From: Desulfovibrio sp.
GTDB taxonomy: Bacteria > Desulfobacterota > Desulfovibrionia > Desulfovibrionales > Desulfovibrionaceae
Direction: 5' to 3'
Assembly (NCBI GenBank): GCA_031260725.1
Contig: JAISKZ010000032.1
Coordinates: 1 to 43,580, forward strand
DNA: 43,580 nucleotides
This document shows, one piece after another, positions 32,896 to 40,266 of this stretch (positions are counted from its first letter, which is position 1; each line of letters begins with the position of its first letter). The notes under the pieces were generated by a model. The model saw nothing but the letters and a program-made list of their open reading frames with translations. It made no database searches and had not been told where the DNA came from. Made by a program: the position numbers and the translations under genes.

Positions 32896-34245
32896 TTAAA
32901 AACCCAGGATCGTTCGCGAGGCGGCAAGCCATTGCGCAAAAGCCGCTTCAGCGCGGGCGGCATACAGGGCCTTGCGGTCTTTTTTATGAGCCTTCTCGCC
33001 AAGTTCCGGCATAAGACCAAAGTGCGCGTTGGAAGGCTGAAAATATTTTACAGGCCGTTGCAGATGCCTGAGCAGCGCGCCGAAGGCGCTTTCGGGCGGC
33101 GGCGATGTCAGTGCAAGGCCGCGTTGCCGCGTCGCGAGCACAAGCCCCAGCCAGAGGCCTGAAGCCGCGGATTCAACATAGCCTTCCACGCCGGCAATTT
33201 GCCCGGCCAAAAAAACATGCGGCCGTTTTTTCAGGGAACAGTCAGAAGCAAGCACCTCGGGGGCGTTGACGTAGGTATTGCGGTGCATGCTGCCGAAACG
33301 GGCGAATTCCGCATGTGCCATGCCCGGCACAAGGCGGAAGACCCTCTCCTGCTCGCTTTGGGCCAACCGCGTCTGGCAGCCGACCAGATTGCAGGTTTCG
33401 GCATTGACGTTTTCCGCGCGAAGCTGCAATACGGCCCACGGTCTGCGCCCGCTACGCGGATCCACAAAACCCACAGGCTTGAGCGGCCCGAATGTCAGGG
33501 TGCGGGGCCCTCGGTCGGCAAGTGCCTCCACAGGCATGCAACCCTCAAAATGCCGCATTTGTTCAAAGTTGCGCGCTTCAACCCTGTGGGCTGTACGTAA
33601 AGCTTCATAAAAACGCTCGTATTCCTCACTGGTCATGGGGCAGTTCAGATAGTCGCCTTCGCCGTTTTCCGCGCCGTAGCGCGATGCCCGGAAGACAATG
33701 CTGCTGTTCAGGGAATGCGTCCAAACAATGGGCGCGACAGCGTCGTAAAAATAACAGTGTTCAGCCCCCGCCGCCTCTGCCAGCGAGACAAAAAGCCCCC
33801 CTGAAGCGAGCGGCCCGGCCGCGATAACCACGCATTCAGATCCGACCAACATGGGGTCATCAAGAGAAGCAATACAACGTTCCCGCAGGCGGATATGCGA
33901 ATCACTCTTCACGCGCTCGCTCATGGCCGCAGCAAAAGCTTCACGGTCCACGGCCAGAGCCTTGCCCGCCGGCACACGGCAGTTGTCCGCCGTTTTCATA
34001 AATTCGCTGCCCAGCGCGCGCATTTCCGCTTTCAGGAGGCCAACGCCGGACGTGCGTTCGTCAGACCGCAGGGAATTGGAGCAGACCAGCTCGGCCAGAT
34101 GGTCACTTACATGCGCGGGCGAACGCAGCCCCGGCTTCTGCTCAAAAAGGGTTACGTCAACACCGGCGCGGGCCAGCACAAGGGCGCATTCACACCCGGC
34201 AAGCCCGCCGCCGACTATGGTTATGGTTGTGGATGGCTGCGTCAC
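32896..34245 (-). CDS. trmFO: tRNA (uracil-54-C5)-methyltransferase TrmFO (folate-dependent)
   Basis: 449 residues from the GTG at 34245. It makes m5U54 in tRNA using methylenetetrahydrofolate and FAD. The N-terminal FAD motif is TITIVGGGLAGCECALVLAR. Conserved sites are ELVCSNSLRSDE with Cys55 and FEGCMPVEALADRG with Cys236, the two Cys of the family; others are YDAVAPIV, FGPLKPVG, FLAGQIAGVEGYVESAASG and HFGLMPEL. The frame continues upstream to 34335 and would add a hydrophobic, signal-like stretch (MRILLLAFAAFFLQ), which makes no sense for a cytoplasmic FAD enzyme; the GTG start leaves the usual few residues before the FAD motif. The gene is divergent from rplU. Confidence 0.9.
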   Translation of the reverse strand: MTQPSTTITIVGGGLAGCECALVLARAGVDVTLFEQKPGLRSPAHVSDHLAELVCSNSLRSDERTSGVGLLKAEMRALGSEFMKTADNCRVPAGKALAVDREAFAAAMSERVKSDSHIRLRERCIASLDDPMLVGSECVVIAAGPLASGGLFVSLAEAAGAEHCYFYDAVAPIVWTHSLNSSIVFRASRYGAENGEGDYLNCPMTSEEYERFYEALRTAHRVEARNFEQMRHFEGCMPVEALADRGPRTLTFGPLKPVGFVDPRSGRRPWAVLQLRAENVNAETCNLVGCQTRLAQSEQERVFRLVPGMAHAEFARFGSMHRNTYVNAPEVLASDCSLKKRPHVFLAGQIAGVEGYVESAASGLWLGLVLATRQRGLALTSPPPESAFGALLRHLQRPVKYFQPSNAHFGLMPELGEKAHKKDRKALYAARAEAAFAQWLAASRTILGF

Positions 34246-34305
34246 ACCTGCAGCCTGTAAAAAAAACGCGGCAAAAGCAAGCAGGAGAATACGCATATCA
34301 CGGGC

Positions 34306-34334
34306 TTGACATTTTACCGCTGATGGTGCAAACA
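34306..34334 (+). promoter_or_regulatory. possible promoter of rplU-rpmA
   Basis: TTGACA at 34306-34311 is a perfect -35 box. A 17-base spacer leads to CAAACA at 34329-34334, a poor -10 box, so support is weak. It lies in the divergent gap between trmFO and rplU, 52 bases before the rplU ATG. Confidence 0.3.
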
Positions 34335-34362
34335 AATTTTTCTCTTTTTTTGGAGGTTGACT

Positions 34363-34671
34363 ATGTATGCGATTATAGAAACCGGCGGCAAGCAGTTCCG
34401 TGTCGAGGAAGGCTCAAAACTCGCTGTTGCAAAGCTCGCGGCGGAAGCCGGAAGCGAAATTTCCCTTGACAGGGTGTTGATGATCGGCGGCGGTGAATGC
34501 AAGGTGGGATCCCCCTGTCTTGCCGGCGCTTCTGTGACGGCGGAGGTGACAGAACACGGGCGCGGTCCGAAAATCAAGGTGTTCAAGCGCTGGAGGCGCA
34601 ACGACTCGCGCAAGCTGCGCGGGCACCGTCAGGACTATACAACCATTCGTATTACAGGCATTAGCGGCTGA
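34363..34671 (+). CDS. rplU: 50S ribosomal protein L21
   Basis: 102 residues from the ATG at 34363, six bases after GGAGG; a TTG at 34357 would be in frame but overlaps the spacer. The protein starts MYAIIETGGKQFRVEEG and ends with FKRWRRNDSRKLRGHRQDYT, both typical of L21 (the KRRKxxxRKxGHRQxxT phrase). It binds 23S rRNA in the large subunit. It is followed 27 bases later by rpmA, the standard rplU-rpmA pair. Confidence 0.97.
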   Translation: MYAIIETGGKQFRVEEGSKLAVAKLAAEAGSEISLDRVLMIGGGECKVGSPCLAGASVTAEVTEHGRGPKIKVFKRWRRNDSRKLRGHRQDYTTIRITGISG

Positions 34672-34698
34672 CACCGCCATGCGGTGTAAGGAGGCGAT

Positions 34699-34968
34699 AT
34701 GGCTCATAAAAAAGCGGGCGGCTCCTCGCGTAACGGTCGCGACAGCGCTGGCCAGCGGCGCGGCGTGAAACGTTACAGCGGGCAGCGCGTGTCGGCGGGC
34801 GGCATTATTGTGCGCCAGCTCGGCACAACAGTCTATCCAGGCGTCAACGTGGGCATGGGCAGGGATTATACTCTCTTTGCCAAAACAGCGGGCGTTGTGC
34901 GTTTTGAAAAATATGTTCGCAAACGTCATACCCGTGTGCGTGTACACATAGATGAGGTCGTGAAATAA
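34699..34968 (+). CDS. rpmA: 50S ribosomal protein L27
   Basis: 89 residues from the ATG at 34699, preceded by TAAGGAGGCGAT. It starts [20 protein letters not shown], the invariant L27 N-terminus that reaches the peptidyl-transferase centre, and includes [20 protein letters not shown]. No extra N-terminal sequence needing cleavage is present. It is co-transcribed with rplU. In many bacteria obg follows; here a glycosyltransferase does. Confidence 0.97.
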   Translation: MAHKKAGGSSRNGRDSAGQRRGVKRYSGQRVSAGGIIVRQLGTTVYPGVNVGMGRDYTLFAKTAGVVRFEKYVRKRHTRVRVHIDEVVK

Positions 34969-35073
34969 ACGCAGCAGCGCAGGATGTTTTCGGGGACGGG
35001 GCGCCCCGGCTTTCTCAGGAAAAGGCTGTGTTGCCAGCCTTGCGCCATAATGCTACTTTTTCTGTGGGGGATT

Positions 35074-36135
35074 ATGGCGCGCGTACTTTACGGCATTCAC
35101 GGCACGGGGCATGGACACGCCATGCGTGGTTTGACCATCGCCCGCCGCCTGTCACAGCACAATTTTCTCTTTGTCGCGTCAGACGACGCGACAAAGGTGC
35201 TGGAACGGGAATTTCCCGTGCGCCGTCTGCCCAATTTGGGCACGGTATTTCACAATTACAAAGTGGACTTCAGCGCCACCATTGCCCGTGCTGCGCCCCT
35301 GCTGCTGAAACGGCAGGGCTATATACGCCAGGCGTTGCGCATTATTGACGAATTTAAGCCTGATGTCTGCATGACAGACCTGGAGTATTTTGTTCCGCGC
35401 GCGGCAGAGCGGGCAGGCCTGCCCTGTCTCACGCTCGACCACCAGCACATCATTACCTGCTGCCGCCACCGCCTGCCGCCCGACATGTGGGCGGACGCCT
35501 TGGTGCAAGGCATAACGCCGCGCTGGCTCTTCAAGCCCACAAACGACAACCTGATTGTTTCTTTTTACGCCCCGCCGGTGTTGCCGCGCTACAGGGCGCG
35601 CGTGGCGCCGCCCATTCTGCGCGACAGCGTGCTGGCCCTGCCATCCCGCGACGAAGGCCACATACTGGTCTACCAGAGCAATTCCACCCACAGCAACCTG
35701 ATTGATTTTTTGCACCGCGCGACGGATCGCCTGTGCTATGTCTACGGCTACCGCCGCGCGGAAGGCCGCGAAGGCAATGTCGTTTTTATGCAAAAGAGCG
35801 AAGAGAGTTTTTTGCGTCTGCTTGCGGGCTGCGCCTATGTTATCCAAGGCGGCAGCCACACCCTGATGAGCGAGGCGCTTCACCTCGGCAAGCCCATACT
35901 GGCCCTGCCGATCGGCGCCATGGTGGAACAGCGCCTCAATGCCCTGTATATGGAGCGCCTGAACTACGGCATGCAGGCGGACATGCGCGCCCTCACGCCG
36001 GACATGCTCAAAAAGTTTGAAGGCCATCTGCCCGCATACAGGGCTGCCATCGCCGCCGGTAATTTTTGCGGCAACAAGCTCGTGTTCGGGCTGACAGACG
36101 CATTTATCAAAAACGGCGCGTTGCCGCTTGCCTGA
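35074..36135 (+). CDS. MurG/UGT-like glycosyltransferase (MJ1255/VC2487 type)
   Basis: 353 residues from the ATG at 35074, preceded by GGGGG; the frame is open from 34984. It has a GT-B fold: N-terminal VLYGIHGTGHGHAMRGLTIAR with the glycine-rich loop (about 3-23), KPDVCMTDLEYFVPRAAE, and the C-terminal nucleotide-sugar site CAYVIQGGSHTLMSEALHLGKPILALPI with EQRLNALYME. This resembles archaeal/Vibrio proteins of the MJ1255/VC2487 family. The acceptor is unknown. It is 105 bases after rpmA and may be read from the same promoter. It is convergent with the ABC permease gene. Confidence 0.8.
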   Translation: MARVLYGIHGTGHGHAMRGLTIARRLSQHNFLFVASDDATKVLEREFPVRRLPNLGTVFHNYKVDFSATIARAAPLLLKRQGYIRQALRIIDEFKPDVCMTDLEYFVPRAAERAGLPCLTLDHQHIITCCRHRLPPDMWADALVQGITPRWLFKPTNDNLIVSFYAPPVLPRYRARVAPPILRDSVLALPSRDEGHILVYQSNSTHSNLIDFLHRATDRLCYVYGYRRAEGREGNVVFMQKSEESFLRLLAGCAYVIQGGSHTLMSEALHLGKPILALPIGAMVEQRLNALYMERLNYGMQADMRALTPDMLKKFEGHLPAYRAAIAAGNFCGNKLVFGLTDAFIKNGALPLA

Positions 36136-36227
36136 GTACCGCCGGAAAAAAGAACAGATTGATTTTGGAACGCTCTCTTCGACGCTTAACAGCGAAACGT
36201 GGTTTCATCCGCGCTCTGGGCAGAGGC

Positions 36228-37010
36228 TCAGGCATAACGCAGCCATTTGCTGCGGAGCCGGCGGGCCGCGTAATCAATAGCCGCGCCCAGTATGCCGATG
36301 TACAGTATGGTTGCCACAAGATCGCCGTATTCCATGCGATCGCGGGAATCCAGGATAAAGTATCCCAGGCCGGCCTGCACGCCCAGCATTTCAGCGGGCA
36401 CCAGCACAATCCAGATGATGCCGATAGAAAGCCGGATCCCGGTGAGAATATGATCCATGATGCCCGGAAAGACAATATGAAAGAGTATCTCCGCCTTTGT
36501 GGCGGCCATGCTTTTCGCCAGCTTCAACCATTTAAGATCAAGGGCGGCCACTCCCGCCGCCACATTCAAAATGATGGGCCAGACGCCCGCGAAACCCAAA
36601 AGAAAATATACAGGGGCGTCTCCGATGCCCAGAACGATAATCGCCAGCGGCATCCAGGAGAGTGGAGAAACCATGCGCAGCAGCTGAAAAAAAAGATTGG
36701 CAGACCGCTCAAACAGGCGTGAGTTCCCCAACAGCAGGCCGGTGGGGATGCCGAAAAGCAGGGCCAGGCCAAGCCCGGCAAAGACACGGCGCAGGCTGTC
36801 CAAGGTATGGCCAGCCAAAACGCCGTTGCCCAGCAGACGCAAGGCCGCCTGCCAAGTTTTTTCCGGGGCAAAGTACGCGGCCATGGGCGTGCTGCCTGCC
36901 AGCAAATGCGTTACGGCCCACCAGATGCACACGAAGCAGATCGGGCCGGCCAGAGGCAGCAGGGCATACAGGATACGTCGATACCCGGATCTTTTTCCGG
37001 GCAGGTTCAT
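36228..37010 (-). CDS. TauC/SsuC-type ABC transporter permease
   Basis: 260 residues with about six hydrophobic segments, beginning IRRILYALLPLAGPICFVCIWW in outline. The conserved cytoplasmic loop is KSMAATKAEILFHIVFPGIMDHILTGIRLSIGIIWIVLV, broken over the EAA motif (about residues 163-201), followed by VPAEMLGVQAGLGYFI as in nitrate/sulfonate/taurine permeases. Its start overlaps the stop of the binding protein gene (ATGA), so it is the third gene of a complete importer. The substrate is not readable from the sequence. Confidence 0.9.
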   Translation of the reverse strand: MNLPGKRSGYRRILYALLPLAGPICFVCIWWAVTHLLAGSTPMAAYFAPEKTWQAALRLLGNGVLAGHTLDSLRRVFAGLGLALLFGIPTGLLLGNSRLFERSANLFFQLLRMVSPLSWMPLAIIVLGIGDAPVYFLLGFAGVWPIILNVAAGVAALDLKWLKLAKSMAATKAEILFHIVFPGIMDHILTGIRLSIGIIWIVLVPAEMLGVQAGLGYFILDSRDRMEYGDLVATILYIGILGAAIDYAARRLRSKWLRYA

Positions 37011-38191
37011 GCCTCAATGAGTTCCGTTCTCTCCCAGCCGCCGGTCACGCCAAAGGCCTGTAAGCCGCCCGCGTTGTCAACGGCCTTGCGCACAAAGCGC
37101 TCATCCACCAGATCCTTGGCGGCAAAGACGGGATCTAGGGTCTGCAGGAAGGCGTTCTCCCCTTCCACAACTGTTTCCCGCAACGCCTCGACAAGCGCCT
37201 GTGTATACGAGGGAAAAGGATAGGGCTGAAAGTCGATGCGTTCGTGGTTCCAGTTCTTGTGTATATTGGCTCCGGTTGCGAAGTATTGCGCTTCCAGGTC
37301 GGAATTCGGCGCCAGGACGCGTTCCAAAACCGGCCTTGGGAAAGGCGTGTATCTACCGACCCCATCTTCGGCCAAAAGCGTTGCGGATTCGGCACGGTGC
37401 GCACGCATCCAGAGCTGGGCCTTGACAATGGCGTTCACCACTTTTTGGGACCATTCAGGACGTTCGTCCAGATCCTTCTGATGCTGAAAGATGACGCAGC
37501 AGGCGTGGTTATTCCAGACATCGCTGGTAAAACGCAGGATTTTGCCGATGTTTTTAAGTTCCGCCGCGGCATTGAACGGCTCGGCCACAATGAATCCGGC
37601 AATGGATTTTTGCGCCAGTGCAGGCCCCATATCCGCCGGCGCCATGACCACCAGGGCGACCTCGTCTGCATCCAGAACGGCCTTGGGTGTGGTCACGATG
37701 CGCAGATTGGCCTTCCGTAATATTTTTTGCAGCACCACATTATGGATGGAATACCAGAATGGTATGCCCACCTTTTTGCCGCCCAGATCGTTTACGGAAG
37801 CAATTTCGTGAGCTACGCTCAGGCCGGATCCGGCCATGTGATTCCAGGCGGTGACGCGGGCCGGAAATTTTGAGCCGAAACGCGCCCACACGGTAATAGG
37901 CGACAGCAGGTGCACAACATTGACCTGCCCGGCCATAAAAGCCTCCACCACCTGCGACCAGGAACGGAACATGCGGGGTTTTTCAACAGACAGACCTTCC
38001 GCTTCAAACAATTTGTTGGCATGGGCAATGAGCAGCGGGGAACTGTCCGTAATGGGCAGATAGCCGATGCGTACAGGCTGCGCCGTCCCTGTTTCCGCGG
38101 CAAAACCGCTTTGGGGCAGAACAGCAGCGCCGGTCAGCAGCGCCGAAAGCCGCAAAAATTCCCGTCGTGTCACATCAATCGTGAAACCCAT
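37007..38191 (-). CDS. Tat-exported NMT1/TauA-like ABC substrate-binding protein
   Basis: 394 residues from the ATG at 38191, five bases after GGAGG. The N-terminus carries a twin-arginine signal, VTRREFLRLSALLTGAAVLP, so it is exported folded. The mature part starts VRIGYLPITDSSPLLIAHANK, typical of the SsuA/TauA/ThiY class, then RSWSQVVEAFMAGQVNVVHL and KKVGIPFWYSIHNVVL. It would bring nitrate-, sulfonate- or pyrimidine-like small molecules to the permease. Tat export hints at a cofactor or fast-folding metal-dependent form. It sits between ATPase and permease genes. Confidence 0.88.
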   Translation of the reverse strand: MGFTIDVTRREFLRLSALLTGAAVLPQSGFAAETGTAQPVRIGYLPITDSSPLLIAHANKLFEAEGLSVEKPRMFRSWSQVVEAFMAGQVNVVHLLSPITVWARFGSKFPARVTAWNHMAGSGLSVAHEIASVNDLGGKKVGIPFWYSIHNVVLQKILRKANLRIVTTPKAVLDADEVALVVMAPADMGPALAQKSIAGFIVAEPFNAAAELKNIGKILRFTSDVWNNHACCVIFQHQKDLDERPEWSQKVVNAIVKAQLWMRAHRAESATLLAEDGVGRYTPFPRPVLERVLAPNSDLEAQYFATGANIHKNWNHERIDFQPYPFPSYTQALVEALRETVVEGENAFLQTLDPVFAAKDLVDERFVRKAVDNAGGLQAFGVTGGWERTELIEA

Positions 38192-38257
38192 ATGATCCTC
38201 CAAAACAGAAAACTTATTTTGTATGTCAACATAACTTGGGCATAACCCTAATAAGTA

Positions 38258-39127
38258 TTATTCGCCTGCGTCTCCGGGGCGGGCGGCGGTTCCCGCCGCC
38301 AGATCGGCTGCGATGTCTTCCCGCAGATCCATAAATACAGACGAACGGCGGTTGCGCTGCGCGTTGCGGCGCCTGTCCGCCCCGGCACCGCCGAATACAG
38401 CGCGCAGATTCCATTCCCTGAGGCGTGTTTCGCCATGGTCTTTTGCCATCAAGATAAGCCGATCCGCCAGCATGAGCCCTTCATCCATATCATGGGTCAC
38501 AATCAGGACGGAGCTCCTGTATTTGCGGGCAATGCCCAAGAGTTGCTCCTGCATTGCCCCGCGCGTAATGGCGTCTAGGGAGGAAAAGGGTTCATCCAGT
38601 AAAAGCAGCTCCGCCCGCCGCGCTAAAGAGCGCGCCAACGCCACGCGTTGGGCCATGCCGCCGGACAACTGCGCCGGGTATCTGTGCGCCGCATCTTCAA
38701 GCCCCACTTCCCGCAATGCCGCCCGAACCCTTTCTTTCCGTTCGTCCGCCGGCACGCGCAGGCTTCTCAGTCTAAGGGCAAAGTCCACATTCCCGTATAC
38801 CGTCAACCAAGGCAGGAGGCAGGCATCCTGAAAGACAACGGCGACTTCCGGCGGAGTCGTCTGAATCTTTTTTCCGCGAAAAGCGACATGCCCGGCACTG
38901 CTTGCCAGCAGGCCGCCCGCAAGGTTAATCAGGGAGCTTTTCCCGCAGCCGGATTCGCCCAGTAACGCCACAACTTCCCGCTCGTACACAGCAAGACTTA
39001 CATCACGGAAGACGTACTCATTATTTTCCGGGTAACGCAGAGAGACATGCGCCACCTGCAGGACAGGAGCGGTCGTGTCGGCCTGACTGGATCTCTCCTC
39101 AGGGTTTTTGTTCACAGCGGAACTCAT
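38258..39127 (-). CDS. TauB/SsuB-type ABC transporter ATP-binding protein
   Basis: 289 residues; AAAGG lies about 8 bases before the ATG at 39127. Walker A is LLGESGCGKSS, the Q-loop region VVFQDACLLPWLTVYGN, the signature LSGGMAQRVALARSLA, Walker B ELLLLDEPFSSLDA, and the H-loop VTHDMDEGL. It is the first gene of the ATPase, binding protein, permease operon. The C-terminal 60 residues are basic and Ala-rich (GADRRRNAQRNRRSS), longer than usual. The leader of the operon has TTGACA at 39233-39238 on the minus strand but no clear -10 at normal spacing, and no TPP-riboswitch motif. Confidence 0.92.
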   Translation of the reverse strand: MSSAVNKNPEERSSQADTTAPVLQVAHVSLRYPENNEYVFRDVSLAVYEREVVALLGESGCGKSSLINLAGGLLASSAGHVAFRGKKIQTTPPEVAVVFQDACLLPWLTVYGNVDFALRLRSLRVPADERKERVRAALREVGLEDAAHRYPAQLSGGMAQRVALARSLARRAELLLLDEPFSSLDAITRGAMQEQLLGIARKYRSSVLIVTHDMDEGLMLADRLILMAKDHGETRLREWNLRAVFGGAGADRRRNAQRNRRSSVFMDLREDIAADLAAGTAARPGDAGE

Positions 39128-39275
39128 TGCGCAGCCTTTGTTGCGGATGTTTCCAGTAAACCGCGTACCGCACCTGCCCTCTCCGGCCTTGTCCCCAATA
39201 ATTATTGAAAGGCGGTAGTATTAATTATATTTTATGTCAAGGAACAGATGAAAAACAAGTATGCGATCATTTTGA

Positions 39276-39431
39276 CCTGTTGTTACCCGCGTCGCCGCCA
39301 GAATGGCGCAAGATGGTCACACGATTCCAGATGATGTTATCCGCAGAAGATTTGACGCGGGCCTTGAAAATTTTAACACGCTGTATAAACATATTGTTGA
39401 AATTTATCCTACTGTCATGCCGGCCGCGTGA
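39276..39431 (+). pseudogene. zeta-toxin-family C-terminal remnant
   Basis: A plus-strand frame between stops reads PVVTRVAARMAQDGHTIPDD, then VIRRRFDAGLENFNTLYKHI and [11 protein letters not shown]. The end of zeta-toxin-like kinases typically reads RVAxRVxxGGHxIPExxIRRRYxxGLxNLFELY. An in-frame TGA at 39273-39275 and the absence of the P-loop part show that only the C-terminal fragment remains. No antitoxin gene is seen. Its last 28 bases overlap the 3' end of thiD on the other strand. Confidence 0.6.
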
Positions 39432-40207
39432 TTGACAGGGCCACAGCCTTTGCCCGGATTATAGCTTTGCCGCAGGGCGCGATTCAAAAATTCCTGGGCT
39501 TTTTTCACGGCCATTTGCAGGGGCATTCCCCTGCCGAGGCATGTTGCTATGGCCGCCGACAGCGTACAGCCCGTGCCGTGATTGTTCCCGGTATCCACCT
39601 TTGCCTGCGGCAGGGTTTTCGGCTCTTTGCCCGGTGCGCATAAAACATCTGTCACAACAATATCGCCCGGCATATGCCCACCCTTGATCAGTACGGCCCC
39701 GGCCCCCATGCCCAGCAGTTTTTCGCCGGCGGCGCAGGCGTCCTCAATGCAGGAAACGCTCACACCTGAGAGCAGTTCCGCTTCCAGTCTGTTGGGCGTC
39801 AGCAGGTCACAACCCGGCAGAATTTCCTCCTTCAATGCGGCGACGGCATCCTCCTGCAGCAAAAGACTGCCGCTCTGACTCACCGACACAGGGTCCGCCA
39901 CAAGAGGAAAAGCACGCTCGCGCAACACAGGTGCTACAGCGCGAATAATCGCGGCTGAATACAGCATGCCGGTCTTGGCGGCCGCCACGGGAAAGCCTTC
40001 CAGCACCGCCGCGAGTTCAAGCGCGACAAAGTCGGGGGAGGGCGCGTGAATGCCCGCGACGCTCATGCCGTTCTGGGCGGTGAGTGCGGTGATGACGCTC
40101 ATGCCGTAACCGCCCAAGGCCATAATGGTTTTCAGATCTGCCTGAATGCCGGCCCCGCCCCCGGAGTCGGACCCTGCGATTGTCAAAATATTCGGCGGAC
40201 GCTGCAT
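39404..40207 (-). CDS. thiD: hydroxymethylpyrimidine/phosphomethylpyrimidine kinase ThiD
   Basis: 267 residues; GAGGG lies 7 bases before the ATG at 40207. It phosphorylates HMP and HMP-P for thiamine synthesis. Ribokinase-fold motifs are [19 protein letters not shown] (N-terminus), [55 protein letters not shown] and the ATP/anion-hole [14 protein letters not shown] with catalytic Asp replaced as usual by the GTGC Cys of the family. After GPVNH, the common end region, the last residues AAGMTVG run over the zeta-toxin remnant. It stands alone between the ABC operon and the M16 protease gene. Confidence 0.93.
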   Translation of the reverse strand: MQRPPNILTIAGSDSGGGAGIQADLKTIMALGGYGMSVITALTAQNGMSVAGIHAPSPDFVALELAAVLEGFPVAAAKTGMLYSAAIIRAVAPVLRERAFPLVADPVSVSQSGSLLLQEDAVAALKEEILPGCDLLTPNRLEAELLSGVSVSCIEDACAAGEKLLGMGAGAVLIKGGHMPGDIVVTDVLCAPGKEPKTLPQAKVDTGNNHGTGCTLSAAIATCLGRGMPLQMAVKKAQEFLNRALRQSYNPGKGCGPVNHAAGMTVG

Positions 40208-40266
40208 ACAATGCCCTCATTCAGCATCGTTACATTTTGAAAAAACACTGCGCGGGAATCAGGATT

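Noticed and set aside
39128..39403. TPP riboswitch upstream of the TauABC-type operon near thiD
   Set aside because: I looked for the conserved CTGAGA and ACCTGATCTGG-like boxes on the minus strand and saw neither.
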